DNA of 64,000 nt from Acidobacteriota bacterium. Its GTDB lineage: Bacteria; Acidobacteriota; Terriglobia; Bryobacterales; Bryobacteraceae. The stretch covers positions 17,231-81,230 of the forward strand of contig JANXXI010000186.1 in assembly GCA_025350695.1 (NCBI GenBank), in the 5' to 3' direction. Positions 8,815-19,500 of this stretch are shown piece after piece (the stretch's first letter is position 1; every line of letters starts with the position of its first letter). The notes beneath the pieces are model-generated. The model saw nothing but the letters and a program-made list of their open reading frames with translations. It was not told where the DNA came from and did no database searches. The translations under genes and the position numbers were made by a program.

Positions 8815-10578
8815 TTAGCTCACCTGGGCAGCCGGCAACCTTAGCGTGAAAGTACTTCCTTGGCCGGGAACAGAATGGACGTCAATCGCGCCGGAATGCG
8901 CCTCCATGATTCGCTTCACTAAGCTTAATCCAAGGCCAGTGCCGTGGATTTGATCTTCAATGGCCCTCTTGCCTCGATAGAAGGGTTCGAAGATGTGTGG
9001 CAGATCTTCCGGGCGGATACCCTGACCCCGATCTTCGACGCTAATTTCCAGCTGTGGTCCTTTACTCGATTCCGAGGTTCTAGCCGTGACGCCAATCCAC
9101 CCCGATTCATTGGCGTACTTCGCCGCATTGGTCAAAAGATTCTGCAAACAATGAGCTAGCGAATTCGGATCGGCCAAGACGTGCGGCAATGCATCGGGCG
9201 CGTTAATTTCCACCCGGCAGCCACGCTCTTTCAAAGTCGCATCGCAGGAGGCCACAGCCCGTTGAATTAGAGCATTGACATCCACCGAGGTGAACTCGAA
9301 TTGGGTTTTCCCTTTTTCAAGGCCGGCGAAGCTCATAATTTGCTCCACCATTTCCGACAGCCGTCTGCCTTCGTTGCGGATCAACGCGCCGTAGCGCCGT
9401 ACTTGGCCTTCGCTTGTTACCAGCCCGTCGGCTAAATTATCACCCGCGGAACGGATCACGGTTAGTGGCGTGCGAAGCTCGTGCGAGACGCTCGCGACGA
9501 ACTCCATTTGCTGATGCGCCATGCGTTGGGACTGCCTGGTTGCGGCAAGCAAGAGGGCCATGGTTCCACCCATCAACAATAGAATCGCCAAGCTTATCGC
9601 GGTATTGCGGTTCTTCACCGTGCCGGCGGCTTGGTCAATCGATCCGGCTCTGTGCCGAACCGAAATCAACCATCGCCCACGTGGTTCGGGAGGTGGTTGG
9701 CCGTCGGGTGGCAGGCCTCGGAATTGTGCCGGACGGGGGCCGAAGCGGCCTGGATTTTCCGGGCGAATGTCGAACAGTGAGCCAGAGGCGTCGGCATACC
9801 CAAATTCTTCACTGTCGGCGGCGGCTGTCGTTTGGAAAATTACGTTTTTTGTGTTGTTGCGGTTGGCTATTCTTAGCTCATAATCTTCCCCGAAGTGCCG
9901 TCCGGTTAACTCCGGAAAATATTCACGTCTCAGATAGTCGCGGTCCAGTTCAACAATTGTCCAACCCTGCAAGATTGCATTGCTCCAGATGGCCGATCCT
10001 AAATCCGGATCGGTTTCCACGATCAGCCTGGGGGCCGTGGCGGCCACAACTCCGCTTTCAAACCAATCGCGCGGTCCGCGGCCAGGCCCAGGGGGACGTG
10101 GACCTGGAGGCGGTTCTGCCGGTGGGGGTCGCCATTCGGCTTGATCCTTCATTTTAAGTAACGTTTGCGGCCACGCGATCTGCTGCCAGCTGTCGGCCTC
10201 CGCGTTATAGGTTTCCAGTTTGTCCGTCGCCCGCTCGCCGCCTGAAGTTCGGTAAATAGCTTTTACGATCCGCAGTTGATTGTTGTTGGTGGCCCATCTG
10301 CGATATCTGGGACCGTAATCCTCGCCGTCTTCACTGGTGACGATGGGGGCTAAAAGAAAAGTGTTGATGCGGAGTAGTTCAGAATTAAACTCACGGCTGA
10401 AGAGCGAAACGGATTCTTTGAGCTTTCTTTCGAGCCGTTCCTTTTCCGACAGGCTTAAATCACTGATCCACCGGTACTGCAGAACCGCCAAAACCGGCAA
10501 CAACAAAGCGAGCGCCCCGCCAAGCAGCAAGTGCAATTGGGGGCGGTTCCATTTGAAGTCAAAGTTTGGTGGCCACAT
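8815..10578 (-). CDS. Membrane sensor histidine kinase with proline-rich sensor region
   Basis: 587 residues. A first membrane segment at 15-37 and a second at 327-346 bracket a periplasmic sensor of ~290 residues with no familiar fold. HisKA follows, with phospho-acceptor His366 in SVSHELRTPLTV. The ATPase domain has the N box (LLTNAAKY, near 481-488), the G1 box (VEDRGQGI, 515-521) and the G2 box (GTGLGLSLVKRI, 546-557). There is no HAMP domain after the second membrane segment. The sensor holds two runs rich in Pro and Gly (about 150-170 and 275-300), which look like flexible linkers. The gene sits between the sigma factor (3 bases upstream) and the regulator. Confidence 0.95.
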   Translation of the reverse strand: MWPPNFDFKWNRPQLHLLLGGALALLLPVLAVLQYRWISDLSLSEKERLERKLKESVSLFSREFNSELLRINTFLLAPIVTSEDGEDYGPRYRRWATNNNQLRIVKAIYRTSGGERATDKLETYNAEADSWQQIAWPQTLLKMKDQAEWRPPPAEPPPGPRPPGPGRGPRDWFESGVVAATAPRLIVETDPDLGSAIWSNAILQGWTIVELDRDYLRREYFPELTGRHFGEDYELRIANRNNTKNVIFQTTAAADSEEFGYADASGSLFDIRPENPGRFGPRPAQFRGLPPDGQPPPEPRGRWLISVRHRAGSIDQAAGTVKNRNTAISLAILLLMGGTMALLLAATRQSQRMAHQQMEFVASVSHELRTPLTVIRSAGDNLADGLVTSEGQVRRYGALIRNEGRRLSEMVEQIMSFAGLEKGKTQFEFTSVDVNALIQRAVASCDATLKERGCRVEINAPDALPHVLADPNSLAHCLQNLLTNAAKYANESGWIGVTARTSESSKGPQLEISVEDRGQGIRPEDLPHIFEPFYRGKRAIEDQIHGTGLGLSLVKRIMEAHSGAIDVHSVPGQGSTFTLRLPAAQVS

Positions 10579-10581
10579 GAA

Positions 10582-11157
10582 TCAAGCGGCTACATGAGCC
10601 AGCCGCGTACGTAATGTAGTATACGCCCTGAACAACAACGCTTTGACCGTGGTCATTGAACATCCCATGGCATCGGCGATCTGCCAGTAATCTAACTCGT
10701 CGTATTTGTGCATCAGAACCGCAGCTTTTTGACGGTCTGGCAGGGTACCAATGGCTTGCTTGATTTCTTCCATGTATTCGCGCTTCAGCATGTTCTGATG
10801 CACGCTGGGAGTGCGGTCAGCCATTTGCCGGCGAAGGCCAAGCAGTGTGACGGCATCGAGGCTTTCCTGCATGCGTTCATGCTTCTTATCGCGCAGCCAG
10901 TTCAAGGCCAGGTTGGTGGCAATACGGTACAACCAAGTAGTGAATTTCGCAGACGGCTTGTAGTTTTCGCGGGAGCAGTAAACCCGCAGGAATACTTCTT
11001 GCGCCAACTCTTCGGCAACGGCGTGGTTGTGAACCATGCGATAGAGGAAATGTACGAGTGGCGTGCGATGCCGTTCCAGAAGGTTTTCAAAGCAGCGTAT
11101 GTCCCCTCCCTTCACGCGGAGCATCAAATCGCTGTCCATTTCAATAGCTGGCGTCAT
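10582..11157 (-). CDS. ECF-type RNA polymerase sigma factor
   Basis: 191 residues of the sigma-70 ECF group. Region 2 is at about 25-92 (AEELAQEVFLRVY and WLYRIATNLALNWLRD) and region 4 at about 132-186 (LPDRQKAAVLMHK, then the helix-turn-helix around QIADAMGCSMTTVKALL). Region 3 is absent, as expected. No anti-sigma gene is adjacent. Instead the gene is followed after three bases by the sensor kinase and then the response regulator, so control by the two-component pair is likely, and the sigma may direct transcription of its own operon. The start at 11157 gives a normal N-terminus. Confidence 0.93.
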   Translation of the reverse strand: MTPAIEMDSDLMLRVKGGDIRCFENLLERHRTPLVHFLYRMVHNHAVAEELAQEVFLRVYCSRENYKPSAKFTTWLYRIATNLALNWLRDKKHERMQESLDAVTLLGLRRQMADRTPSVHQNMLKREYMEEIKQAIGTLPDRQKAAVLMHKYDELDYWQIADAMGCSMTTVKALLFRAYTTLRTRLAHVAA

Positions 11158-11280
11158 AGTTGCCGTTGTCTCCTATGACTATGAGACGACATTTTTCGCT
11201 GTAGGGGGGTAAAAACGAGGCTAAAGTATTGTAATGAGTGTTAAGGGTAAGGTAGGAAGAATTCAACTGAAACAAAACAA

Positions 11281-11308
11281 AGAAAAAGGCCGCCCGTTAG
11301 GCGGCCTT
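11281..11308 (-). terminator. Rho-independent terminator of the cold-shock gene
   Basis: A perfect 9-base stem (11286-11294 with 11300-11308) closes a 5-base loop. On the minus strand it is followed by TTTTTCTTTG. It lies about 40 bases after the cold-shock stop codon and separates that gene from the sigma operon on the same strand. Confidence 0.9.
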
Positions 11309-11345
11309 CTCTATCCTCGATTACGAAGCCTTCCTGGTGAGGAAA

Positions 11346-11549
11346 TTAGGCTTTCGTGACGTTCTCAGCCTGCAGGCCTTTAGGGCCCGTCTTGACCTCG
11401 AACTCTACTTCCAATCCTTCCTCGAGGGTACGATATCCATTCATCTGGATCGCGCTAAAGTGCACGAACACATCTTCTCCAGTTGACCGCTGAATGAAGC
11501 CATAGCCCTTCGCGGCATTAAACCATTTCACGACGCCTTTTTCTCTCAC
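11346..11549 (-). CDS. Cold-shock domain protein (CspA family)
   Basis: A 67-residue single-domain nucleic-acid chaperone: [16 protein letters not shown] holds RNP1 and DVFVHFSAI holds RNP2. The open frame continues upstream to 11621. The GTG at 11549 is chosen because it gives the family's normal length, the usual N-terminus before EKGVVKWF, and a good ribosome site (GAGGAG) nine bases ahead. It has its own terminator. CspA-type proteins melt RNA structure; whether this one is cold-induced cannot be seen. Confidence 0.93.
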   Translation of the reverse strand: MREKGVVKWFNAAKGYGFIQRSTGEDVFVHFSAIQMNGYRTLEEGLEVEFEVKTGPKGLQAENVTKA

Positions 11550-11959
11550 TACTAAAATCTCCTCAACATAACTCGAACGCTGCTTTCGGGAACGATCAGT
11601 TCCGTAAGCGAGCAACTGCAATTGCGATGAACTGCAATTTGATTGTCTCAGATTCGGGTGGTGATCGGCAAACGCTTGTTGTTGGCAAGGAGAAAGATCA
11701 GAGCTTTCTGTTGGCTAAGGTCGTTATACAGCCCAGATGGTGAACAGTCCCAGGATGGGTTTGAGCCACAATCGGAATAGTTCGGCCCGTCCGTTGGCGG
11801 CGCCAGCTACGTGATGCCTGTGGAACACCAAAATGCCATGGGGAAAAAATACTGCCAGTCTGTCCTATGGATACTGTGCGCATCGGTGGATTTTGGCTTG
11901 AGCATTTCGACGCCGCGAAGGTGGATCCGAGTCTGGCCCATGCTTGTTAGCAAGCTGCG
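11550..11959. other. Cold-shock leader and non-coding stretch
   Basis: No convincing gene. The part next to the cold-shock start is presumably its 5' leader. It carries the direct repeat AACTGCAATT at 11614-11623 and 11630-11639, and a small inverted repeat (AGAAAG...CTTTCT, about 11691-11709). From 11867 an open frame (MDTVRIGGFWLEHF...) runs in phase into the next feature but is cut by a TAG at 11948-11950. Confidence 0.4.
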
Positions 11960-12409
11960 GTGCGGGTCTTCGGCGCAGTGGTCTTGCCTTTGCCTGACGT
12001 AACAGTCAGGCAGTATCTAAATGAAGCGCCCACCGCTTGGAGCACTTCGCAGGGAAGCGCGTATTACCCATATGTACACTCGCTCGGCGGTGTCAGCCTC
12101 TTTGACTTTCGAGACTTTGATCCCGCACAGTACTCGAACGTGTTTCCGAACAGTACGTGGAGGGAATTCGTTACTTACCGTTCGGAATGGAGAGAGGCGG
12201 TGTGGATTGAAATAGATGTTTCACAACTCGGAGGGGCGTTCATATCAGGTGCAGCCGTTCCCGCTCGATGGAACGCCGGGAGGGTTGGTAATATAATGCC
12301 AAAAATAGAAGCGGCACACTTGGGGCCACTGCCTTGCGCCGCGTTTAGAGAAGCATTTCTCGTCCGCGAAGGCGTTGACACGTTGTCGCCGATTGTATTC
12401 TCCTGCTAA
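11960..12409 (+). CDS. Unknown protein, possibly the 3' part of a broken gene
   Basis: A 149-codon frame starting at GTG 11960 with protein-like sequence (GGVSLFDFRDFDP, STWREFVTYRSEWREAVWIEID). No family is recognised and no signal or membrane segment is present. The same phase upstream carries a believable N-terminus from ATG 11867 (27 codons), separated only by TAG 11948-11950 and three codons. The whole 11867-12409 stretch may be one gene with a nonsense mutation. No ribosome site is evident at 11960. It stands alone between the cold-shock gene and qor. Confidence 0.4.
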   Translation: MRVFGAVVLPLPDVTVRQYLNEAPTAWSTSQGSAYYPYVHSLGGVSLFDFRDFDPAQYSNVFPNSTWREFVTYRSEWREAVWIEIDVSQLGGAFISGAAVPARWNAGRVGNIMPKIEAAHLGPLPCAAFREAFLVREGVDTLSPIVFSC

Positions 12410-12528
12410 CTTACCTAAGGCCGCTAAGCCCAACGGCTAAGCTCAGGGTCGAGATCTTCACCGAAAGCTCAAAGCCTACCCAATGACGGGGCGAACGCCT
12501 TCCAGACCGACGCTGCTACCATGGATAA

Positions 12529-13512
12529 ATGTCTAATCGAACCATGATGGCGATCCAAGTAGCCGAATGCGGCGGTCCTGAAAAATTGCAATTGGCGGAA
12601 ATCCCCGTTCCGCAACCTGGCCCCGGTCAAGCGCTCGTCAAAATCGCCAACATTGGCGTCAACTTCATCGACATCTATTTCCGCACAGGTCTGTATAAAG
12701 CCGATCTGCCGTTCACTCCGGGAATGGAAGCTTCCGGCGTCGTGGAAGCAGTTGGTGAAGGGGTCCGGGACGTTTCGGTGGGCGATCGCGTGGCGTACGC
12801 CATGCAACGCGGCGCTTATGCCGAATTCGCGGTTGTACCTGCCTGGCAGCTGGTGAAGATTCCCAGCAACGTCGGATTCGATCTTGCCGCCGCGGCGATG
12901 CTCCAGGGCATGACAGCCCACTATTTAACGCACTCCACGTTTCCACTTTCGGCTGGTCACACGGCGCTAATTCACGCGGCTGCCGGTGGCGCTGGTCAGC
13001 TAACCGTTCAGATGGCCAAGATGCGTGGCGCGAGGGTGATCGGCACCGTCGGCTCTGCTGCCAAAGTTGAACAAGCCAAGGCGGCCGGCGCCGATCATGT
13101 GATTCTTTATAACGAGCAGGATTTTGCCGCCGAAGCCAAAGCGTTGACGGGCGGTAAAGGTGTCGATGTAGTTTATGATTCCGTCGGCGCCTCCACTTTC
13201 CAAAAGAGCCTTGATAGCTTGCGCCCTCGGGGAATGATGGTTACTTTCGGAAATGCTAGTGGCCCGGTGCCTGCCGTGGAACCCCTTCTGCTTAATTCCA
13301 AGGGTTCGCTATTCCTGACTCGCCCCACGCTCGCCCATCATTGCGCCGACAAGGTGGAACTCAACTGGCGCGCCGGTGACGTGCTCGGTTGGATTGCCGG
13401 CGGAAAGTTGAAAGTTCATATTGGCGGAACCTATAGCTTGAAGGAAGTCGGGCAAGCACACATCGATCTGGCGAGCCGTAAGACAACAGGAAAGTTGCTC
13501 CTGTCGCTCTAG
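12529..13512 (+). CDS. qor: NADPH:quinone oxidoreductase, zinc-free MDR family
   Basis: 327 residues of the medium-chain dehydrogenase/reductase superfamily, quinone-reductase branch. The N-terminal GroES-like part has NIGVNFIDIYFRTG and TPGMEASGVV; the cofactor fold has AAGGAGQ at 151-157 and ARVIGTVGSAAKVEQAK. The structural zinc cysteines of alcohol dehydrogenases are absent. The expected reaction is NADPH-dependent reduction of quinones in the cytoplasm. The start may instead be ATG 12544 or 12547, since the first six residues precede the conserved MAIQV. The aminopeptidase gene follows after 12 bases. Confidence 0.92.
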   Translation: MSNRTMMAIQVAECGGPEKLQLAEIPVPQPGPGQALVKIANIGVNFIDIYFRTGLYKADLPFTPGMEASGVVEAVGEGVRDVSVGDRVAYAMQRGAYAEFAVVPAWQLVKIPSNVGFDLAAAAMLQGMTAHYLTHSTFPLSAGHTALIHAAAGGAGQLTVQMAKMRGARVIGTVGSAAKVEQAKAAGADHVILYNEQDFAAEAKALTGGKGVDVVYDSVGASTFQKSLDSLRPRGMMVTFGNASGPVPAVEPLLLNSKGSLFLTRPTLAHHCADKVELNWRAGDVLGWIAGGKLKVHIGGTYSLKEVGQAHIDLASRKTTGKLLLSL

Positions 13513-13524
13513 TCCAGGCCGAAC

Positions 13525-14577
13525 ATGCCGCATCTATTGACGTCAATTCTCTCCGCTAAGCACTGGGACGCCGCCGTTATTACGTCGCTTCCAAACGTGC
13601 GTTACCTCACAGGGTTCACCGGAAGCAATGCCATTGTGCTGGTGTTGCCAGACCAACTGATTCTGTTTACCGATCCGCGCTATACGATCCAAGCCGGCCA
13701 GGAATTCCCAGGGCGCACACGGATCGTCAAGGGTCCACTTGAAAACGCATTGAAGAAGTGGCTAAGCCGCATGGGTTTCGTTGCCTTTGAAAATGAGACT
13801 ATTCGGTACCAATCGCAAATCGCTGTCGCCTCCTTGCTTCCCAAACGAGCGAAGATGGAAGGCATGGGGCCTCTAATCGAAGAGCTGCGCATGATCAAGC
13901 GTCCTGATGAGATCGCCAACATTCGCAAAGCTGTTACGATCAACTCACAAGCCTTTGACATAGCAATGAAACGATTCAAACCGGGCGTGACAGAGCGCGA
14001 CCTAGCTGCGGAAATCGAATACCAAATGCGCAGGATGGGCGCCGAAAAGCCGGCATTCGATACGATCGTCGCCTTCGGGCAACATTCCGCTTTGCCTCAC
14101 GCCCGTCCGCGGGATGTGAAAATCGACGGCAATGGGCTATTATTAATAGATATGGGTGCATTTTGGGCTGGTTATGCGAGTGATATGACTCGTATGGCTC
14201 ACCTGGGCCGCCCTCCGCAAAGGACCAAAGCCCATTACAGGGCGGTGCTTGAGGCGCTTGAAGCTGCTGAAGCATCGGTAAAACCCGGGGTCGCCGCAAA
14301 AAAGGTGGACGCCGTTGCTCGACAAGTATTGCAAACCCACGGAATGGATAAATTATTTACGCACTCCACGGGACACGGTCTGGGGTTGGAAATTCATGAA
14401 CCACCGCGTGTTGGCCGGAAAATGAATACAAAACTTTGCGCCGGTATGACGATCACTATCGAACCGGGTGCGTATTTACAGGGCGAACAAGGTGTCCGCA
14501 TTGAAGACACAATTCTTGTTACTGAAAACGGTGCGGAGATTTTGACCCCCACTTCAAAAGATATGCTCGTCCTGTGA
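13525..14577 (+). CDS. pepP: M24 family Xaa-Pro aminopeptidase
   Basis: 350 residues: an N-terminal creatinase-like domain (1-125) and a pita-bread catalytic domain. All five metal ligands are visible: Asp209 (LLIDMG), Asp220 (ASDMTR), His284 (STGHGLGLEIHE), Glu313 (TIEPGAYL) and Glu327 (RIEDTI). It should release an N-terminal residue before proline, using two metal ions, in the cytoplasm. Whether it is an aminopeptidase (PepP) or a prolidase (PepQ) cannot be settled from sequence alone. accBC lies downstream, after a possible promoter. Confidence 0.92.
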   Translation: MPHLLTSILSAKHWDAAVITSLPNVRYLTGFTGSNAIVLVLPDQLILFTDPRYTIQAGQEFPGRTRIVKGPLENALKKWLSRMGFVAFENETIRYQSQIAVASLLPKRAKMEGMGPLIEELRMIKRPDEIANIRKAVTINSQAFDIAMKRFKPGVTERDLAAEIEYQMRRMGAEKPAFDTIVAFGQHSALPHARPRDVKIDGNGLLLIDMGAFWAGYASDMTRMAHLGRPPQRTKAHYRAVLEALEAAEASVKPGVAAKKVDAVARQVLQTHGMDKLFTHSTGHGLGLEIHEPPRVGRKMNTKLCAGMTITIEPGAYLQGEQGVRIEDTILVTENGAEILTPTSKDMLVL

Positions 14578-14597
14578 GATTTGAAGATCAAACTAGC

Positions 14598-14628
14598 ATG
14601 ACATTTACTACCAGATTTGGAGTAGAAT
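14598..14628 (+). promoter_or_regulatory. Possible sigma-70 promoter for accBC
   Basis: ATGACA (14598-14603) and TAGAAT (14623-14628) are each five of six to consensus, with a 19-base spacer that is on the long side. The -10 ends 13 bases before the accB ATG, giving a very short leader. Confidence 0.3.
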
Positions 14629-14641
14629 CGGACATTCAAGG

Positions 14642-15124
14642 ATGAACATCCAAGAGATTCGCGAATTAATTCAGACATTACTCGACAGCGGTATTGCCGA
14701 GTTGGAAGTCCAGCGGGGCGAGGATCGCGTAAAGATCAAGCGAGGTGGCGTATCGCAGGAGGTTTATGTTCCGCAGGCTGCGACTGCGCAGCCAATGGTT
14801 ATGACCGCCGCGCCTGATTTCTATCAAACCGCCGGCGCACCGCCACCTCTATCCGCGCCATCGCCCGCGCCAATGGACGAAGGGCTAACGCCGATCAAAT
14901 CGCCGATTGTCGGCACCTTCTATTCGTCGCCATCGCCCGACAGCCCTAAGTTTGCAAACGTCGGCGAGGTGATCAAGCCTGGGCAAGTTTTGTGTATCGT
15001 CGAATCGATGAAGCTGATGAACGAAATTGAGGCGGAGATCGGTGGTACGGTCGTGAAGTGTTTGGTGGAGAACGGCAGCCCCGTGGAATATGGCCAAACC
15101 ATGTTCCTCGTCAAGCCGCATTGA
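14642..15124 (+). CDS. accB: Biotin carboxyl carrier protein of acetyl-CoA carboxylase
   Basis: 160 residues. The N-terminal ~40 residues ([20 protein letters not shown]) are the usual BCCP helix, then an Ala/Pro-rich linker (about 48-82), then the biotinyl domain (83-160) with the [11 protein letters not shown] motif; Lys124 is the biotin site. It carries carboxybiotin between AccC and the carboxyltransferase in malonyl-CoA synthesis. accC follows after 13 bases. accA and accD are not in the window, the usual split arrangement. Confidence 0.98.
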   Translation: MNIQEIRELIQTLLDSGIAELEVQRGEDRVKIKRGGVSQEVYVPQAATAQPMVMTAAPDFYQTAGAPPPLSAPSPAPMDEGLTPIKSPIVGTFYSSPSPDSPKFANVGEVIKPGQVLCIVESMKLMNEIEAEIGGTVVKCLVENGSPVEYGQTMFLVKPH

Positions 15125-15137
15125 GGCCCCTTCAACG

Positions 15138-16481
15138 ATGTTTCGTAAAATTCTGATTGCCAATCGCGGGGAAATCGCCCTGCGCGTAATTTGCGCCGCG
15201 AAGGAACTGGGCATCAAAACAGTCGCCGTCTATTCGGAAGCGGACCGCCATAGTTTGCACGTTCGTTTCGCCGACGAAGCCGTTTGCATTGGCCCCGCCA
15301 AGAGCGCCCGCAGCTACCTGGATATTCCTAGTGTGATAAGCGCCGCGGAAATCACCAATGTGGACGCCATCCATCCTGGATATGGCTTCCTTAGCGAGAA
15401 TGCCGATTTCGGAGAAGTCTGCGAAACTAGCGGCATAAAATTCATTGGCCCTAAGCCCGACGTTGTGCGCGCGATGGGCTTCAAACAACATGCTCGCACC
15501 GCGATGAGGAAGGCTGGCATTCCCATTCTTCCCGGCAGCGAAGGCATTTTGAAGAGTCCGGAAGAGGCGGTTGAGATCGCCAGTAAGATTGGTTATCCAG
15601 TCATATTGAAAGCTTCTGCTGGTGGTGGTGGCCGCGGCATGAGAGTGGTGCAAACGCCGGACGAATTACCTTCGCTGTTGGCTTCCGCTCAATCAGAAGC
15701 GGGTGCAGCGTTTTCCTGCCCCGATGTTTACCTCGAAAAATATGTAGGCAAGCCGCGTCACATCGAATTTCAAATTTTGGCTGATCAGCATGGCAAGGTG
15801 GAGGTGCTTGGCGAGCGCGAATGCTCCATTCAGAGGCGCCACCAGAAGTTGATTGAAGAATCGCCCTCGCTGAAGGTCACGCCGGAATTGCGCGAACGCT
15901 TAGGCAACACATTGAAGAAGGCCATGGCTGACGTTGGTTATACCAACGCCGGCACTGTCGAATTCCTAATGGATGAGGACGGCAGCCTTTACTTTATTGA
16001 AGTGAACGCCCGCGTGCAGGTGGAACATCCAGTTACAGAATTCGTCACCGGAGTGGACATCGTCAAGAGTCAAATCCTAATCGCCATGGGCGAGCCTTTG
16101 TCGAACGTTTTGTCCGGCCCGGTTACAATGACCGGACATGCCATTGAATGCCGCATCAACGCGGAAAATCCCGTAACGTTCACGCCTTCACCAGGCCGCA
16201 TCACCGGCTTGAATCTGCCTGGCGGCATTGGCGTGCGCGTTGACACAGCTGCCTATACCGATTGTGTAATCCCGCCCTATTACGATTCGCTGGTCGCCAA
16301 ATTGATTGTTCATGGAAAGGATCGCCCAGAGGCTATGGCCCGTATGCGCCGCGCGCTTGATACCTTTGTGGTGGAGGGCATTCATACCTCAATTCCCTTG
16401 CATCAACGCATCTTCGCGGATGAGCAGTTCCAGGCAGGCGATTTCGATACCGGATTCATTGCCCGTTTCCTGGCAAAATAA
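15138..16481 (+). CDS. accC: Biotin carboxylase subunit of acetyl-CoA carboxylase
   Basis: 447 residues, the normal AccC length, once the start is placed at ATG 15138 ([16 protein letters not shown]); the open frame runs back into accB but that part is not family-like. The biotin carboxylase N domain, ATP-grasp fold with glycine loop GGGGRGMRV, catalytic [14 protein letters not shown], and the C-terminal domain are all present. It carboxylates biotin on AccB using ATP and bicarbonate. It forms an operon with accB. Confidence 0.98.
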   Translation: MFRKILIANRGEIALRVICAAKELGIKTVAVYSEADRHSLHVRFADEAVCIGPAKSARSYLDIPSVISAAEITNVDAIHPGYGFLSENADFGEVCETSGIKFIGPKPDVVRAMGFKQHARTAMRKAGIPILPGSEGILKSPEEAVEIASKIGYPVILKASAGGGGRGMRVVQTPDELPSLLASAQSEAGAAFSCPDVYLEKYVGKPRHIEFQILADQHGKVEVLGERECSIQRRHQKLIEESPSLKVTPELRERLGNTLKKAMADVGYTNAGTVEFLMDEDGSLYFIEVNARVQVEHPVTEFVTGVDIVKSQILIAMGEPLSNVLSGPVTMTGHAIECRINAENPVTFTPSPGRITGLNLPGGIGVRVDTAAYTDCVIPPYYDSLVAKLIVHGKDRPEAMARMRRALDTFVVEGIHTSIPLHQRIFADEQFQAGDFDTGFIARFLAK

Positions 16482-16541
16482 GACTCGGTCGCGCGCTGAA
16501 ATCCGCTACACTCTCTGTCTACCAATCTATTGGAGGAAATC

Positions 16542-19500
16542 ATGTTTCGAGGCGGACTGTTGTTGCTTAACTTCCTGCTGGGTATGGGAATGGTCTTCGG
16601 ATCAGCCGTTTCCATGCCGCTATTCTTTGAGCCTTTGCCCGGTTCCAGCCGTTATCTTGCGCGCGGCAAAGGGTATCAGGCTAGCATCCTTCCAAACGGA
16701 ATCGATCTGGATGTGGGGCATCGGCGCATTCCAATTCGATGGAGACATTCATCGTTCTCCGCGCCCAGCGCCGTTGAAAAACAGGAAGGCGCCACTAATT
16801 ATTTGACAGGCAACGATCCGAAGAAGTGGCGTCGCAATGTTCCCCATTTTTCAAAAGTTGAAGCGAAGGGCATCTATCCTGGAGTCGACTTGGTTTTCTA
16901 CGGTCAGGCGGGGACATTGGAATTCGATATTCTAGTTGCCGCCGGCGCGAATGCCAGCATCTTCGAAATGGATCTTGGGTCTGCCCATGACATACACCTT
17001 AATAGCAGCGGAGAACTTGTCTTAGACCAGGCTTTCACTCTGAAAAAGCCGGTCGCCTATCAACAGATGGGCTCCCTTCAATGCCGTGTCCCGGCCCACT
17101 ATCAGCAGAAAGGCTTCAACCGTTATGGGTTGAGCATTGGGTCCTATGACAAGTCTTTGCCCTTGGTCATCGATCCTGTGCTTAGCTACTCGACTTACTT
17201 CGGCGGCGCGCTTGCGGATCAAATTAACGCAATCGCCGCCGACGATGCCGGCAATTTGTACGTTGCCGGCTCAACCACCTCCACTGACCTTCCGAGCGCG
17301 CCAGGGGCATTGAATAGAGGCAGTCTGGATGCTTTTGTAGCGAAACTGAATCCAACCGGCAATGCCGTTATTTACGCAACCTATATCGGTGGAACCGGGC
17401 AAGAATCCGCGAACGGCATGGCCATTGATTCCGCTGGGACGGTTTACTTAACCGGACAAACAGCGTCTACCAATTTTCCAATTTCCGCCAATGCAGCGCA
17501 GTCTCGCTTGAATGGCGGAAGCGCCGTTACCGATGCCTTTGCCCTTCATCTGAATGCCGCGGGGAACGGATTGCTCTACTCCACTTATATTGGGGGCTCG
17601 GCTTCCGACAATGGGAAGGCCATAGCCATAGATGCCCAAGGAAACGCATTCGTTGGCGGAACCACGCAATCCACCAATTTCCCTGGCCCCAATAATCCCG
17701 ATTTTCCGCCGCGGGGTGGCGGTGACGGATTCGTCACGAAGATAGGTCCCGACGGTACGCAATTTCTTTTTTCCATTTACCTGGGCGGTTTTGCATTCGA
17801 CGCCGTGAACAGCATAGCCGTGGATTCTAAAGGATCTGTTTACGCAGCCGGCGAAACCCGGTCCGATAATTTTCCGACGACAACGGGGTCCTACCAGCAG
17901 GTTCGAAATGGAATTTCTGATGCGTTCATTAGCAAGATTTCCGGCTCCGGCGCAATTGAATATTCCACTTACTTCGGAGGAGATGGTAGCGATCTCGCCA
18001 ACGGAATTGCTGTTGATTCACAAGGGGCTGTTTACATTACAGGGCAAACGTTTTCAAGCAACTTCCCCACAACCCAAAATGCTGTTCAACCCACAGCGGT
18101 TTTTCTTCCCGATGCATTTGTCACAAAACTCAATCCAAGCGGAACCGGTTTCATCTATTCCTCCTATCTGGGGGGATCTGGCGACGATGCCGGACTCGGA
18201 ATCGCATTGGACTCTTCCAACAATGCCTTTGTCAGCGGTGAAACATCGTCGATTGATTTTCCACTGAAAGGCGATGTAACCGGAGGAGGCTTTGAAAATC
18301 GAGGGGCTCTCGACGCGTTCGTGGTCAAGGTGAATTTCAACGGAACCGCTTTTCCGTTCGCCTCGCAACTTGGAGGGGCAGGGAACGACAGCGGCCGCGC
18401 GGTTGCCGTTAATGGTGGACGAATTTATCTCGCCGGTGTCACAACATCTTCCGATTTTCGAACCACTCAGAATGTGATTGGCTTGCAAGCAGCTGGTGAC
18501 TCCGATGGGTTTGTCGCACGTTTTTCCGAGGTGGTTGTTTCCCTGCAACCTGGAACAATATCCGTTGGCCCCGGCGAACGTGTCCAATTTAGCGCGAACA
18601 TATTGAACGCGGCAATCAATCCTGCCATTCGATGGACGTTGTTTCCCACAGTAGGCACGCTCGATTCGAACGGACTTTACTCGGCGCCAACCAACATCAG
18701 CCAGCAGCAAACCGTTGTGGTCACTGCCACCAGCGTCCTGGATCCCTCGAAGTTCGCCGAAGTGGCCGTGACCTTGCTTCCTACCGCAAGCCTTACGATT
18801 ACGCCCAACACAGCAACTTTGACGGCTGGGCAACGCCAGCAGTTCTCGGTTTCTCTACCTGGCATCGTCAACCAATCAGTGACTTGGACTCTTACCCCGA
18901 ATCTTGGGTCAATCTCGTCGGCGGGTTTGTATACAGCGCCTCCGGCAATTGACGCGTCCGCAACCATAACGGCGCGGGCGGTTAGTGTCGCGGATACTAC
19001 TCGTTCCGGATCAGCGGTCATCACCTTGTCCCCTAACTCTCCAATTATTACGGCGGCAGGATTGGTAAATGCCGCCAGCTTCGGCGCCGCTGGAACGGGG
19101 GTTTCGCCCGGCTTGATCGTCACTATCTTCGGAGCAGGCCTTGGACCAACTGCGCCCCTAACCGCCAAGCTAACTTCACAAGGTTCCATTGACACCACGC
19201 TGGGGGAAACGCGTGTGCTGTTTGACGGAATCGCCTCGCCGATGATTGCAACCTCGTCGGGACAGATTAGCGCCATCGTTCCGTACGCGGTCGCGGGCAA
19301 GATTAGCACACAGCTTCAAGTGGAGTATCAAGGCAAACGATCGCCGGTCATTCCGATTCCGGTGGTGGCCACGGCCCCGGGCATCTTTACGGCAAACTCC
19401 AGTGGCTCTGGGCAGGCTGCTGCGTTGAATGAGGACAATTCTTTCAACTCGGCAGTTAACGCCGTCGCCCGAAATTCCATCCTGACCCTTTTCGCAACAG

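Noticed and set aside
15090..15137. N-terminal extension of the accC frame
   Set aside because: Lies inside accB; AccC proteins start at the conserved [11 protein letters not shown].
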